A DNA stretch of 22,500 bases, from NCBI GenBank assembly GCA_012295275.1, contig CM022667.1, forward strand, positions 9,302,538 to 9,325,037, given 5' to 3'. This DNA is from Chrysomallon squamiferum (lineage: Eukaryota > Mollusca > Gastropoda > Neomphalida > Peltospiridae). The translations under genes and the position numbers were made by a program. Under the pieces are notes generated by a model that worked only from the letters and a program-made list of their open reading frames with translations, ran no database searches and had not been told where the DNA came from. Below, piece by piece: positions 22,432-22,500 of the stretch (positions are counted from its first letter, which is position 1; each line of letters starts with the position of its first letter).

Positions 22432-22500
22432 TATATGTATGTATGTGTGTGTGTATATATATATATCTATGTTTGTATGCATGTGTGCCTGTTTTCGGTT
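21101..22500. repeat. Right-edge low-complexity region
   Basis: GT/GTAT repeats (21110-21310), (AAAAC)n (about 21688-21726), (TTTC)n (about 21843-21877), AAT/AAC (21980-22025), AAAT (22030-22075), GGAT/GAAT (22285-22310) and GT/GTAT (22378-22450). 22090-22280 is unique. No gene was supported. Confidence 0.8.

Overview
The window looks like invertebrate animal nuclear DNA, most likely from a lophotrochozoan such as a mollusc; the phylum is inferred. It is AT-rich and very repeat-dense, with long dinucleotide, trinucleotide and tetranucleotide arrays. It carries spliced genes with GT-AG introns and a class A neuropeptide-type receptor. Nothing prokaryotic, viral or plasmid-like is visible.

Two protein-coding genes can be supported, both on the minus strand. 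Gene 1 fills the left 13.7 kb. Twelve coding exons (start codon at 12773, last visible exon ending at 952) join in one continuous frame of 659 codons. They encode the N-terminal part of a formin: a PH-like module (about residues 10-92), a canonical PH domain (about 113-213), a long disordered linker with a very short proline run (FH1), and roughly the first half of an FH2 actin-nucleating domain (from about 436). The rest of FH2 lies beyond the left edge. The order PH-FH1-FH2, without the GBD/DID regulatory region of Diaphanous-type formins, matches the PH-domain-containing formin (PHCF) subtype of animal formin phylogenies. Upstream are a probable spliced 5' UTR with two tiny upstream ORFs and a perfect GTCACGTGAC palindrome.

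Gene 2 (18351-19382) is a single-exon, GC-rich class A GPCR of 343 residues. It has FMRFamide/neuropeptide-receptor-like signatures, but both cysteines of the usual extracellular disulfide are missing. It probably has a 5' UTR intron.

Everything else is intron or intergenic DNA. From 1 to 430 lies a 44-bp minisatellite with an 88-bp higher-order pattern. Intron 5 holds (TTA)n and a large CA-rich array. Intron 2 holds opposed GTA and ACT triplet arrays able to fold back. Intron 1 holds a roughly 560-bp (GA)n compound array. The 13.7-18.1 kb intergenic region mixes microsatellites with a few non-repetitive islands that could be regulatory, and 20.2-22.5 kb is mostly low-complexity sequence. The two genes show no obvious functional link: one is an actin assembly factor, the other a membrane receptor.
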